64,000 nt of DNA from Photobacterium lutimaris (GCF_003025555.1 NZ_PYMH01000017.1:37662-101661); one strand, 5' to 3'. Positions 7,281 to 16,256 are shown, numbered from the stretch's first letter. Notes: a model not told the origin generated them from the sequence alone. Numbers and translations are program-made.

Positions 7281-10052
7281 TTAGTGCGCCTGATCCCAGT
7301 TATCACCAATCCCAGCGTCCGCAATCAGCGGGACAGCCAATTCAGCAGCGGATTCCATGAGACGACGAACTTCGGCAGAAACGTTATCGACCTCCGACTC
7401 CTGTACTTCAAATACAAGTTCGTCATGCACTTGCATTAGCAAGCGTACTTGGCCTTCAGGCTGCTGGCCAACCCACTCATCCACCAACACCATCGCACGT
7501 TTGATAATATCAGCGGCCGTCCCCTGCATCGGGGCGTTGATCGCCGCACGCTCAGCCGCTTTACGGCGAATGCCGTTGCGCGATTTGATATCAGGCAGGT
7601 GCAAGCGACGACCGTACAAGGTTTCCACATAGCCCTGCTCACTGGCTTGGTTGCGAGTGCTTTCCATATATTCGAGCACACCAGGGTAACGCTCGAAATA
7701 CACATTCATGTAATCTTGTGCTTCATTACGCCCCATATCCAGCTGCTTGGCCAAACCAAATGCGCTCATGCCATAGATCAGACCGAAGTTGATCGCCTTA
7801 GCACGACGGCGCTGCTCAGTAGACACTGACTCGAGCGGGATCCCCAAGATCTCAGCGGCCGTCGCGGCATGGATATCCTTGCCATTACGGAAGGCATCCA
7901 ACAGGGCCTGATCACCCGAGAGATGGGCCATGATACGCAATTCAATTTGCGAGTAGTCGACGGCTAATACCTTATAGCCAGTTGGTGCAATGAAGGCCTG
8001 GCGAATACGGCGCCCTTCCTCATTACGTACCGGGATGTTCTGCAAGTTCGGATCGCTCGATGACAAACGTCCCGTCGCGGTTACGGCCTGATGGTAGGAA
8101 GTATGGACGCGGCCTGTTGCCGGGTTCACCATCTTCGGCAGTTTGTCGGTATAGGTCGACTTCAGCTTCGCCAAACTACGGTATTCCAAGATCAGCTTAG
8201 GCAGCGGGTAATCCAATGCCAGCTCCTGCAGCACTTCTTCATTGGTCGAAGGCGTACCAGATGGCGTTTTCTTCAGCACCGGTAGGCCCATCTTTTCAAA
8301 CAGAATTGCCTGCAACTGCTTTGGCGAGCTCAAGTTGAACTCATCACCCGCGATCTCGTAGGCCTGCTTCTCCAGTTCATCAAGACGGACGGCGATCTCG
8401 GTAGACTGGGCGCCAAGTTGCATGCTATCAATCAGCACACCGGTACGCTCTATGCGAGACAATACCGGTACCAATGGCATTTCAATGTCTTCAAACACCG
8501 ACTTGAGCTTTTCATCGGTATTCACTTTTTCAATCAGCAGGTTATGCAGGCGCAGGGTAATATCGGCATCTTCTGCCGCATAAGGGCCGGCTTGCTCCAA
8601 ATCAATCTGATTGAAAGTCAGCTGCTTCTTGCCCTTACCAGCAATATCTTCAAAACTAATGGCTTTGTGCTCGAGGTAGCGTAACGACAAGCTATCCATA
8701 TCGTGGCGACCGACCACACTGTTGAATACGTAAGACTCCAGCATGGTGTCAAAACGGATCCCCTGCATGTCAATACCGTAACGGGCAAGGATACTGGCAT
8801 CGAACTTGAGGTTCTGGCCCACCTTGGCACGATCTGGATCTTCCAGCAATGGCTTAAGCTGAGCCAGCACCCAGTCACGGTCCAGCTGGGTTGGCGCATC
8901 AAGGTAATCATGGGCAACCGGCACATAAGCCGCTTTGCCTTCTTCGACCGCGAATGACACGCCCACGAGGTTTGCCGTCATGTAATCGAGGCCGTCGGTT
9001 TCAGTATCAAACGCAACGACTTCAGAGGAGTTCAGTGTTTCCAGCCACTGATTAAACGCCGCTTCATCCAATACGGTTTCATAACCACTGCGGTCAATCA
9101 CCGGTGCCACCGGTTGAGTGTCTGCTGTAGGCGATGACGCTTTTTCATCGGCAACAATACGGCCGTCACTGCCGTCTAGCATTTCAGACAGCCAACGACG
9201 GAACTGCAACTGGCCAAACAACTTGGTCAGCGCATCAGTATCCGGCGTACTTTTCACCAACTGCTCAGGCGTTACATCGAGCTCAACATCCAGCTTAATG
9301 GTCGCCAACTCGTAGGACAGATATGCCGCCTCTTTATTGTCCTGCAGTTTTTTCGGCATGGTTTTCGAGCCACGAAAGCCCAATGGCGGGATATCGTCGA
9401 GATTGGCATACAGTGCATCCAGGCCACCGATCCCCGTCAACAGGGCCTTGGCTGTTTTCTCACCAACGCCCGGTACACCCGGAATGTTATCGACCTTGTC
9501 TCCCATCAGGGCAAGGTAGTCGATGATCAACTCTGGGCCGATACCGAACTTATCAACAACCCCGGCCGGATCCATCACCACATCTGTCATGGTATTGATC
9601 AGGGTAACGTTCTGATCAACCAGCTGGGCCATATCTTTATCACCGGTACTGATCAAGACCGGCATACCGGCTTTAGATGCCTGGCTGGCCAAGGTGCCAA
9701 TCACGTCGTCGGCTTCAACCCCGGAAATCGAAATCAGCGGTAGGCCCATGGCCTTGATAACGGCATGAAGAGGCTCGATTTGAGAGCGAAGATCATCCGG
9801 CATCGGCGGACGGTTGGCCTTGTATTCCGGATACATATCATCTCGGAATGTTTTTCCTTTCGCATCGAAAATGACGGCAATGTGCTCGGTGGAAAACTGA
9901 CGCAGCATACTGCGCAGCATATTCACCACACCATAGACAGCACCGGTTGGTTCACCGTCTGAATTAGTGAAGTTAGGCGCAGCATGGTAGGCACGGTAAA
10001 GATAAGATGATCCATCAATCAGAATAAGTGGATTTTCTGGGATAGTTGCCAT
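7281..10052 (-). CDS. polA: DNA polymerase I
   Basis: 923 residues against 928 in E. coli, so full length. Three domains are in order: the 5'-3' nuclease (about 1-300, with VEADDVIGTLA and the helix-hairpin-helix VPGVGEKTA), the 3'-5' proofreading exonuclease (about 330-520, starting DTETDGLD), and the polymerase domain (about 550-923) with the catalytic motifs DYSQIELRIMAHLS and VHDELVFEV. It fills gaps during Okazaki-fragment maturation and excision repair. It is transcribed alone towards spf and is divergent from elbB; its upstream region contains a DnaA box. Confidence 0.98.
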   Translation of the reverse strand: MATIPENPLILIDGSSYLYRAYHAAPNFTNSDGEPTGAVYGVVNMLRSMLRQFSTEHIAVIFDAKGKTFRDDMYPEYKANRPPMPDDLRSQIEPLHAVIKAMGLPLISISGVEADDVIGTLASQASKAGMPVLISTGDKDMAQLVDQNVTLINTMTDVVMDPAGVVDKFGIGPELIIDYLALMGDKVDNIPGVPGVGEKTAKALLTGIGGLDALYANLDDIPPLGFRGSKTMPKKLQDNKEAAYLSYELATIKLDVELDVTPEQLVKSTPDTDALTKLFGQLQFRRWLSEMLDGSDGRIVADEKASSPTADTQPVAPVIDRSGYETVLDEAAFNQWLETLNSSEVVAFDTETDGLDYMTANLVGVSFAVEEGKAAYVPVAHDYLDAPTQLDRDWVLAQLKPLLEDPDRAKVGQNLKFDASILARYGIDMQGIRFDTMLESYVFNSVVGRHDMDSLSLRYLEHKAISFEDIAGKGKKQLTFNQIDLEQAGPYAAEDADITLRLHNLLIEKVNTDEKLKSVFEDIEMPLVPVLSRIERTGVLIDSMQLGAQSTEIAVRLDELEKQAYEIAGDEFNLSSPKQLQAILFEKMGLPVLKKTPSGTPSTNEEVLQELALDYPLPKLILEYRSLAKLKSTYTDKLPKMVNPATGRVHTSYHQAVTATGRLSSSDPNLQNIPVRNEEGRRIRQAFIAPTGYKVLAVDYSQIELRIMAHLSGDQALLDAFRNGKDIHAATAAEILGIPLESVSTEQRRRAKAINFGLIYGMSAFGLAKQLDMGRNEAQDYMNVYFERYPGVLEYMESTRNQASEQGYVETLYGRRLHLPDIKSRNGIRRKAAERAAINAPMQGTAADIIKRAMVLVDEWVGQQPEGQVRLLMQVHDELVFEVQESEVDNVSAEVRRLMESAAELAVPLIADAGIGDNWDQAH

Positions 10053-10152
10053 AGAGATAGTCTTATATCCGGGGGATGAAAGAGTGAGGACACTAGGATG
10101 CCATGACTACCATCAACTGTTAACTGCTGTTTTCCAATCCCGGCCTTACATC

Positions 10153-10288
10153 TGTGGATAAGTTTGTTGGTAGTTCATTTTAATGCGTTGATCAATTTTT
10201 AAAACACTAAAAAAATAGCGAATAAAATCACTAAAATACAAGCACTTAAACCAATAAAGCTCATTTGATCCACGATCCTGCAATGATC
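10153..10288. promoter_or_regulatory. DnaA box and GATC cluster in the polA/elbB intergenic region
   Basis: The 324-bp gap between polA and elbB contains a perfect DnaA box (TGTGGATAA, 10153-10161), four GATC sites (10190, 10267, 10274 and 10285) and a very AT-rich stretch (10194-10262), then TTGTGGAAA. This combination could allow DnaA or SeqA control of polA or elbB. A single perfect 9-mer is expected by chance about every 130 kb per strand, so this remains a suggestion. Confidence 0.4.
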
Positions 10289-10376
10289 GTTAATTGTGGA
10301 AAAAGTTAACAGAGCGTTCTTAAATAAGATGAACTGAGAGTAAAAACAGACAAATCTGACGATAAAGGGAGCCATT

Positions 10377-11027
10377 ATGAAGAAAATAGCAGTTATTTTG
10401 AGCGGCTCGGGGGTGTTTGACGGTGCCGAGATCCATGAAGCCGTCCTCTCCCTGCTGGCTATCGAGCAAGAAGGGGCCAGCTGGCATTGCTTTGCCCCGA
10501 ATATGGATCAACACCATGTGATTAACCATTTGACCGGTGAAGAAATGGCGGAAACACGGAATGTGCTGATCGAGGCAGCCCGGATCGCCCGCGGACAAAT
10601 CGACGATCTGGTCATATTGGATCCCAGCCAGTATGACGCCCTGCTGCTGCCCGGCGGCTTCGGGGCAGCCAAGAACCTGTCAGACTTTGCCTTCAAGGGA
10701 AGTGAGTGCTCCATCCACCCCGAGGTCAAACGGGTCTGCCAGCAATTTGCCGAGGAAGAGAAACCCGCCGGTTACCTTTGCATCGCCCCTGCAATGATCC
10801 CACTGATCTACGGCCCGGGAGCCAAAGGGACGATAGGTACGGATCCCGATACGTCAAAAGCCTTCAACCAAATGGGCGGTGAGCATATCAAGTGCCCGGT
10901 CGATGATTTCGTCCTGGATCAAAAGCGCCGGCTGCTGACTACCCCTGCGTATATGCTGGCCGGCAGTGTGTCTGAAGCTGCGGAAGGGATCAATAAGCTG
11001 GTCAGGGAGTTGGTGAAAATAGCCTGA
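10377..11027 (+). CDS. elbB: Isoprenoid biosynthesis glyoxalase ElbB
   Basis: 216 residues of the DJ-1/PfpI superfamily, with the ElbB start KKIAVILSGSGVFDGAEIHE and the nucleophile-elbow Cys135 in GYLCIAPAM. E. coli ElbB has glyoxalase (glyoxal to glycolate) activity and was first linked to isoprenoid production; the physiological role is not settled. The start ATG is preceded by GGGAGCC. It is monocistronic, divergent from polA and convergent to the RyhB gene. Confidence 0.92.
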   Translation: MKKIAVILSGSGVFDGAEIHEAVLSLLAIEQEGASWHCFAPNMDQHHVINHLTGEEMAETRNVLIEAARIARGQIDDLVILDPSQYDALLLPGGFGAAKNLSDFAFKGSECSIHPEVKRVCQQFAEEEKPAGYLCIAPAMIPLIYGPGAKGTIGTDPDTSKAFNQMGGEHIKCPVDDFVLDQKRRLLTTPAYMLAGSVSEAAEGINKLVRELVKIA

Positions 11028-11059
11028 GGCCGCCGATCTGGCAATCAGCGCTAGATAAA

Positions 11060-11233
11060 GAAAAAGCGGCACTACTTTCCACCTTAAAAACAGGAAGTAG
11101 TCGCCGCTCAGCAGAAAGGATAGCCGTTTTTAGCCCTACACTAAAAACCGATCCGAGCTAAAGTACACTGGAAGCAATGTGAGCAATGTCGTGCCTTCAA
11201 CCAGAACCGTTTTGAACCGTTCTCGCTGAGTGC
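11060..11233 (-). ncRNA. ryhB: RyhB small RNA (iron-sparing regulator)
   Basis: The minus strand contains the RyhB core CACGACATTGCTCACATTGC followed by TTCCAGT, the segment that pairs with sodB and other iron-protein mRNAs. A Fur-type promoter lies upstream, and a 3' hairpin with stems AGCGGC / GCCGCT (11065-11108) ends in T5. The predicted length of about 175 nt is longer than in E. coli (90 nt), in line with the long RyhB RNAs of vibrios. RyhB is made when iron is scarce, and with Hfq it blocks translation of non-essential iron-using proteins. The gene is convergent to elbB. Confidence 0.93.
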
Positions 11234-11239
11234 AAGCTA

Positions 11240-11290
11240 ATAATAACCATTCTCAATTGAGATGCAAGCACTTATTGAGAATGACTTTCA
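11240..11290 (-). promoter_or_regulatory. Fur-type promoter region of ryhB
   Basis: On the minus strand TATTAT (11240-11245) and TTGCAT (11262-11267) form a promoter with 16-bp spacing, giving a start near 11233. Two Fur-like sites overlap or abut it: the palindrome TCTCAATTGAGA (11251-11262) and TGAGAATGACTTTCA (11276-11290), which matches 11 of 14 positions of the 7-1-7 Fur core. The second one overlaps the last codons of the acetyltransferase gene. Confidence 0.8.
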
Positions 11291-11718
11291 TTTAGTGACT
11301 TAACAAAGTGCAGCCTGAAGTCTTCAATACCGTCTTTTTTTTCTAAATGCTCGACTTGGTAGCCGTTTCTCAGCAATAAACGTAACATCGCAGGAAACCG
11401 GTTTCGGGATTTTACCCTCAACGTCTGATAGCCATGTGCCACGACCCACTCTTCCTGGGCCTCGAGCAGGGCTTGTGCCACACCACCACGACGACCAAGC
11501 GGCGCCACACCACCCAGCCAGCTGTAAAAACAATCTTCCGACAGCTGATAGCCAATCTTGACCCCGGCTAATTCGCCATCGATCTCAGCCACTAAAATCA
11601 GTACCCGATGGCCACGGAGCCTCTTCCTGAGCTCATCTTCGGTAGCGGGGCGAGCAAACTCGGTGATCGTGGCCAACACCGTGACGGCTTCTTCAATACT
11701 GGCCTCACGAATATGCAT
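11272..11718 (-). CDS. GNAT family N-acetyltransferase
   Basis: 148 residues with the GNAT fold: an N-terminal alpha region, a beta strand with LILVAEIDGELAGVKIGY, an acetyl-CoA loop of the Q/RxxGxG/A type (APLGRRGGVAQALLEAQEEW, about residues 92-111) and a C-terminal LRLLLRNGYQVE. The substrate is unknown. The start at 11718 has GAGGAGG upstream. Its 3' end carries the upstream Fur site of ryhB, so the two are physically linked, and readthrough from this gene would enter ryhB. The upstream neighbour is the yhhQ gene, across a long hairpin. Confidence 0.82.
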   Translation of the reverse strand: MHIREASIEEAVTVLATITEFARPATEDELRKRLRGHRVLILVAEIDGELAGVKIGYQLSEDCFYSWLGGVAPLGRRGGVAQALLEAQEEWVVAHGYQTLRVKSRNRFPAMLRLLLRNGYQVEHLEKKDGIEDFRLHFVKSLNESHSQ

Positions 11719-11735
11719 ACTAATTCCTCCTCTAT

Positions 11736-11780
11736 ACCAAACTGAATAAGACCAGCAATGCTGGCCTTATTCAGTTTGGT
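11736..11780. repeat. Long near-perfect hairpin between yhhQ and the GNAT gene
   Basis: The arms 11736-11756 and 11760-11780 pair along 20 of 21 positions, with a 3-nt loop and one A-C mismatch. There is no U-tract in either direction. The tip (CCAGC-aat-GCTGG) is the same as in the polA terminator. It probably stabilises or attenuates the yhhQ-GNAT transcript. Confidence 0.6.
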
Positions 11781-11811
11781 TATTATGGTGCGAAACCCAG
11801 AGAAGGGAAAG

Positions 11812-12507
11812 CTAGACACCCAAGGTGTTGTGCGATTGCGGGTCACTCTTCTGTGGGGCTGGCGGCAAGGCCGTCAGCTTATTAATCAGATAATTGAGCA
11901 GCACCCCGTACATAGGTACAAACAAGCCAAGGCTGATCAGCAGTTTAAAACCATAATCCACCAAGGCAATCTCGACCCAGTTCTCTGCCATGAATGCATC
12001 AGGGCTGTTGTAGAACGCAATCGCGAAGAAAGCCAATGTATCAAGGGCATTACCGAATAAGGTCGAACAGCTCGGGGCGACCCACCATTGCTTGGTCTGA
12101 CGGAGCCGGTTGAATACCGACACATCCATGATTTGCCCTAGCAAGTAAGCCATAAAGCTGGCAATCGCAATTCGGGCAACGAACAAGTTGAACTCAGCGA
12201 GATGGCCCAATCCCTGATATTCCCCTTGGTAAAAAAGTACCGATAGCACATAGGAAATCACCAGTGCTGGCATCATTACCCGAAGGATGATCTGCCTTGC
12301 CATTGCCGCGCCGAAAATACGTACCGTCAAGTCGGTCGCCAAAAAGATAAACGGAAAGGTAAAGGCGCCCCATGTGGTATGGAGTCCCATGACCGTAAAA
12401 GGAAGCTGAACCAAATAATTGCTTGATGCGATGATCAACAGGTGGAAAACCACCAGAAAAGAAAGGGCCTTGCGCTGCTGCGCAGGCGAAAATTGAGAAG
12501 TCGTCAT
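11812..12507 (-). CDS. yhhQ: Queuosine-precursor transporter YhhQ
   Basis: 231 residues, strongly hydrophobic with about six transmembrane helices, and the family signature TFPFIFLATDLTVRIFG near residues 50-66. In E. coli YhhQ imports preQ0 and preQ1 across the inner membrane for queuosine modification of tRNA. The start at 12507 overlaps no other gene, and the leader back to the -10 at 12593-12598 is about 80 nt. The charged C-terminus (PPAPQKSDPQSHNTLGV) is longer than I would expect, without obvious meaning. Confidence 0.88.
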   Translation of the reverse strand: MTTSQFSPAQQRKALSFLVVFHLLIIASSNYLVQLPFTVMGLHTTWGAFTFPFIFLATDLTVRIFGAAMARQIILRVMMPALVISYVLSVLFYQGEYQGLGHLAEFNLFVARIAIASFMAYLLGQIMDVSVFNRLRQTKQWWVAPSCSTLFGNALDTLAFFAIAFYNSPDAFMAENWVEIALVDYGFKLLISLGLFVPMYGVLLNYLINKLTALPPAPQKSDPQSHNTLGV

Positions 12508-12592
12508 TGTCAGACCTTTTTGTCATTGGGGGAGAGGGAACCCAAAACACTACTGCTAGCTCTCACACCGCCAGTAGCAACCGAAGGCGGGG

Positions 12593-12598
12593 ATTATA
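12593..12598 (-). promoter_or_regulatory. -10 element of the yhhQ promoter
   Basis: A perfect TATAAT on the minus strand, preceded by TG (TGCTGTATAAT), between yhhQ and the DUF3630 gene. No good -35 is seen. The short leader has a possible CTACTG/CAGTAG stem but no recognised preQ1 riboswitch. Confidence 0.5.
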
Positions 12599-12625
12599 CA
12601 GCAAACCACCGCGGTGCCTAGAGCA

Positions 12626-12931
12626 TCACCGCTCGCCCAGCAACCCGGCGAGGAATAACAGTGTTTCTTGTGCTTCACTATCCAGTCCTTCCAGCCACAT
12701 CTGGCCACTGTAGTGCTCCCCCTTCAGCAGCAAGCGGCAACCTTCAAAATCCACCAGCCACACATGCAAATCCGCATTGGGCTCTTTGTCCACGACCGTG
12801 ATCCCAAGCCCCTGAAGCAACGCATCGGCCACCGTGGCAAAGTTATCATAATCGAACTCTGGTCCACCGATCTCAAGCAGCTTTGCTGCGGTATCCAACC
12901 GGCGACACCAGTAGTGAGGGATTGCTGTCAT
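12626..12931 (-). CDS. DUF3630 family protein
   Basis: 101 residues from the ATG at 12931, chosen because AAGGAATAAGC lies just upstream; the open frame back to 13024 lacks this. The sequence has paired aromatic and acidic patches (HVWLVDFEGCRLLLKGEHYSGQMWLEG) typical of the small soluble DUF3630 family of vibrios and relatives, whose function is unknown. It has its own stop just before the yhhQ promoter and is probably a separate transcript. No signal peptide or membrane segment is seen. Confidence 0.75.
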   Translation of the reverse strand: MTAIPHYWCRRLDTAAKLLEIGGPEFDYDNFATVADALLQGLGITVVDKEPNADLHVWLVDFEGCRLLLKGEHYSGQMWLEGLDSEAQETLLFLAGLLGER

Positions 12932-13178
12932 AGTGCTTATTCCTTTTCGCAATGCTTGGCCAGCGATTGTTTCCTGTAACCAATTGTTTCTCTGAGTATC
13001 AACCAATAACCAGCCTCTAGCCAAGGGGCGATGATCATGGTTTTATGAGGGTGTTGCTAGCAGGGGAAACCCGGTTAGCAATCGGTGAATTTAACATTCT
13101 CACCAAATACGCAAGCTGTTTTGTAGCGAACAGAGCATGCCGGAGCCCCGCTCCTGCCTGTATCTAATACGCATTTTG

Positions 13179-13208
13179 TACCGGACGCGGATTGTCCGGT
13201 ATTTTTTT
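13179..13208 (+). terminator. Plus-strand terminator without an annotated gene before it
   Basis: TACCGGAC-gcggatt-GTCCGGTA followed by T7 on the plus strand. The genes on both sides (recQ, DUF3630) are on the minus strand, so this implies a short plus-strand RNA from within 12932-13178. That stretch also holds a GGTGA/TCACC stem (about 13084-13105) but no convincing coding frame or strong promoter. Confidence 0.7.
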
Positions 13209-13253
13209 GTCTGGTCGACACCAGCCGGCTGCGAAACCGGCCTAGAAAGTGAC

Positions 13254-15098
13254 TCAGAACCCGACGTCTTCACCTGCGGTCAGGTGATCTTCAATCAGCC
13301 CCAAGAAGACATTGCCGTATTTTTCCAGCTTGCGGTGCCCAACCCCGTTAACTGACAGCAACTCCCCCGCCGAGGTCGGCAAGCGTTCAGCCATCTCCAT
13401 CAAACTGGCATCATTAAATACCACATACGGCGGCAAATCTTCTTCATCGGCAATGGCCTTGCGCAGCTTACGCAGCTTGGCAAACAGCTTCTTGTCGTAT
13501 TGGCGGTTGGCCATTTTATCGCTTTTGGCACTACGGGCGGCAATATCAAGCCTCGGCACCGCCAACTCAAGGGGAATCTCCCCACGCAGTACTTCGCGTG
13601 CTTTGGCCGTTAGCTGCAAAATCGAACTGCGGACAATGTTCTGGGTCAGGAGACCACGGTGGATCAGCTGACGTAAAATACTGACCCAAAACTCATGGCT
13701 GTGCTCACGGCCAATACCATAAGTACTCAGTTTATCGTGGCCATATTCACGAATACGCTGGTTCTGCATACCACGCAGCACTTCCACCACATGGGTAATA
13801 CCGAAACCTTGGTTAACCCGGTAGACACAGGAAAGTGCCTTTTGCGACACTTCCAAGGCATCGAAATGCTTGGGCGGGTCAAGGCACACATCGCAGTTAC
13901 CACAAGGCTCTTCCCGCGCTTCACCAAAGTAATTGAGCAACACCTGGCGACGACATGTTTGAGCTTCAGCAAACGCTCCCATGGCATTGAGCTTATGGCT
14001 TTCCACTCGCTTCTGGGCACCGTCTTCTTTCTCATCCAGACAACGGCGTAGCCAGGCCAAATCGGATGGGTCATAAAACAGAATCGCCTCGGCCGGTAAG
14101 CCATCTCGGCCTGCCCGTCCGGTTTCCTGATAATAGGATTCAATGTTACGCGGGATATCGTAATGAACCACAAAACGGACATTGGGCTTGTTGATCCCCA
14201 TGCCGAATGCCACGGTCGCCACCACGATTTGTACATCATCACGCTGGAAAGCTTCCTGTACCCACGCCCTTTCATCATGCTCCATACCAGCATGATAGGC
14301 GGCTGCACGGATCCCATTCTCGTTTAATTTTTCATTGATTTGTTCCACCCGCTTGCGGCTATTGCAGTAGATAATACCGCACTGGCCGCGCACCCCAGCC
14401 AAGTAGCGAGTCAGCTGGGCCATCGGCTTGTATTTTTCCTGCAGGGTGTAACGGATATTCGGCCGATCGAAGCTACCGAGATAGGTGTGCTGGGACTGCA
14501 AGGACAACCGGGCAATGATATCCTGCCGGGTGGTATCATCCGCTGTTGCCGTCAGGGCGATCACCGGTACATCGGGAAATGCCTGGCGCATACTGCCAAG
14601 AGCGGCGTATTCCGGCCTGAAATCATGCCCCCACTGCGAGATACAGTGCGCTTCATCCACTGCAACCATGCTCAATGGCAAACTGGCAAGCCGCTCGGAG
14701 AAATCACGGCCAAGCAGGCGCTCTGGCGAGACATAAACCAACTTGATCTGGCCTTGTTCCATCGCCTGAAAGGTACCCTGCACTTCTTCCCATGACATGG
14801 TGGAATTTATACAGGCGGCAGCCACCCCGTTAGCCTTGAGCTGGTCCACCTGATCTTTCATCAGGGAAATCAAGGGAGACACCACCAGTGTCAGCCCGTC
14901 ACGCAACAAGGCTGGTATTTGGTAGCACAGCGACTTGCCGCCACCTGTTGGCATGATCACCAAGCAATCCTGCCCGGACACCGCCGCCTCGATAACAGGT
15001 TGCTGACCCTCACGGAACTGCTGGTAGCCAAACACATCCTGCAGCACCTGTTCACAGGTCATGGGGCTTTCGGTCTGGCACGGCTGGCTTGCTGGCAT
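13254..15098 (-). CDS. recQ: ATP-dependent DNA helicase RecQ
   Basis: 614 residues against 609 in E. coli. It carries the superfamily-2 motifs: Walker A MPTGGGKSLCYQIPALL (about residues 50-66), DEAH box VDEAHCISQWGHDFR, and motif VI QETGRAGRDG. These are followed by the RQC zinc region with cysteines (CRRQVLLNYFGE...CGNCDVC) and a C-terminal HRDC domain. RecQ unwinds DNA in the RecF pathway and at stalled forks. The start at 15098 (MPASQ) has GAGAACG upstream; a second Met 13 residues in (MTCEQ) is an alternative start. Confidence 0.96.
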   Translation of the reverse strand: MPASQPCQTESPMTCEQVLQDVFGYQQFREGQQPVIEAAVSGQDCLVIMPTGGGKSLCYQIPALLRDGLTLVVSPLISLMKDQVDQLKANGVAAACINSTMSWEEVQGTFQAMEQGQIKLVYVSPERLLGRDFSERLASLPLSMVAVDEAHCISQWGHDFRPEYAALGSMRQAFPDVPVIALTATADDTTRQDIIARLSLQSQHTYLGSFDRPNIRYTLQEKYKPMAQLTRYLAGVRGQCGIIYCNSRKRVEQINEKLNENGIRAAAYHAGMEHDERAWVQEAFQRDDVQIVVATVAFGMGINKPNVRFVVHYDIPRNIESYYQETGRAGRDGLPAEAILFYDPSDLAWLRRCLDEKEDGAQKRVESHKLNAMGAFAEAQTCRRQVLLNYFGEAREEPCGNCDVCLDPPKHFDALEVSQKALSCVYRVNQGFGITHVVEVLRGMQNQRIREYGHDKLSTYGIGREHSHEFWVSILRQLIHRGLLTQNIVRSSILQLTAKAREVLRGEIPLELAVPRLDIAARSAKSDKMANRQYDKKLFAKLRKLRKAIADEEDLPPYVVFNDASLMEMAERLPTSAGELLSVNGVGHRKLEKYGNVFLGLIEDHLTAGEDVGF

Positions 15099-15344
15099 AA
15101 CGTTCTCATTGGCGTGGGTGACCCGAAACCGGGCACAAGAAGATGGACAAGGCTGGCTATTCTATACCATTCAGATCACCGATGGGAGTCACCCCCCGTT
15201 CAATTCATTTTCGTACCCCGAGGCCGTGGTTGCTGAGGAAAAAGACAATAGTATTGAGATCGATCACGATTTATACTGCGCCTGCATACACAACTGAATA
15301 TTTATTTATCTCCAGCCAGCTCGGCACCAACTTTTCAGGTAATC

Positions 15345-16256
15345 ATGGAAGTGCAAAATACCCAGACCCAGCGCGGCGTCATCCTCGCCCTCGCGGCCTA
15401 CACCATGTGGGGAATTGCCCCTATCTATTTCAAGTCCCTCCAACATGTCAGTGCGCCGGAAATCCTAAGCCATAGGGTGATCTGGTCGTTTGTGTTTCTC
15501 GCTCTGTTATTGGCGGTTAGCAAGGGGTGGGGACAGGTCCGGGCCGTACTAGGCCGGCCGAAAGTGGTCATGCTACTGTTGGCAACGTCTTTGCTGGTCG
15601 GGGGGAACTGGCTAATTTTCATCTGGGCGGTCAACAACAATTACATGCTTGATGCCAGCCTCGGATATTTCATCAACCCATTGTTCAATGTTCTGCTCGG
15701 GATGTTTTTCCTCGGCGAGCGCCTGCGTCCGTTACAATGGGTCGCAGTGGCACTGGCGGCAACCGGAGTAGCAGTCCAGCTGATCCAATTCGGCTCGTTG
15801 CCGTGGATCGCTTTGGCCCTAGCAACCAGCTTCGGCCTTTACGGTCTGCTACGCAAAAAGGTCAACCTTGATGCGGCAACAGGATTGTTTATGGAAACCA
15901 GCCTGTTGCTACCTTTGGCGCTGGGTTATGTCTTTCTCTTTGCCAGCAGCCCAACATCAGACTGGTCCGCCAACCCGATGACCACCAATCTATTGTTAAT
16001 GGCGGCTGGCATCGTCACCACTTTGCCACTGCTGTGCTTTACCGGGGCAGCCACCAAGCTCAAGCTCTCGACCCTGGGATTTTTCCAGTACATCGGCCCA
16101 AGCCTGATGTTCCTGCTGGCGATTACTGTCTATGACGAAAGCGTTACCGCCGACAAAGGTTATACCTTTGCCTTCATCTGGGCGGCACTGCTGATTTTCA
16201 GCCTTGAAGGGCTACGCAACCACCGCAGCAACAAAAAGCAATCCGCCATCGGCTAG
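15345..16256 (+). CDS. rarD: EamA family transporter RarD
   Basis: 303 residues with ten predicted transmembrane helices in two EamA repeats. The N-terminal segment RGVILALAAYTMWGIAPIYFK and the later SLGYFINPLFNVLLGMFFLGERL are RarD signatures. These are inner-membrane drug/metabolite transporters; E. coli RarD was linked to chloramphenicol sensitivity, but the natural substrate is unknown. It is divergent from recQ over a 246-bp gap in which I see only AT-rich promoter-like sequence. Confidence 0.88.
   Translation: MEVQNTQTQRGVILALAAYTMWGIAPIYFKSLQHVSAPEILSHRVIWSFVFLALLLAVSKGWGQVRAVLGRPKVVMLLLATSLLVGGNWLIFIWAVNNNYMLDASLGYFINPLFNVLLGMFFLGERLRPLQWVAVALAATGVAVQLIQFGSLPWIALALATSFGLYGLLRKKVNLDAATGLFMETSLLLPLALGYVFLFASSPTSDWSANPMTTNLLLMAAGIVTTLPLLCFTGAATKLKLSTLGFFQYIGPSLMFLLAITVYDESVTADKGYTFAFIWAALLIFSLEGLRNHRSNKKQSAIG

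Noticed and set aside
10053..10376. The chromosomal replication origin
   Set aside because: Only one perfect DnaA box and four GATC sites are present, and the gidA/mnmG, mioC or dnaA neighbours of oriC are missing. It is kept only as a possible regulatory site.
12508..12600. A preQ1 riboswitch before yhhQ
   Set aside because: The leader is short and I could not match it to any preQ1 motif; only a weak stem is visible.
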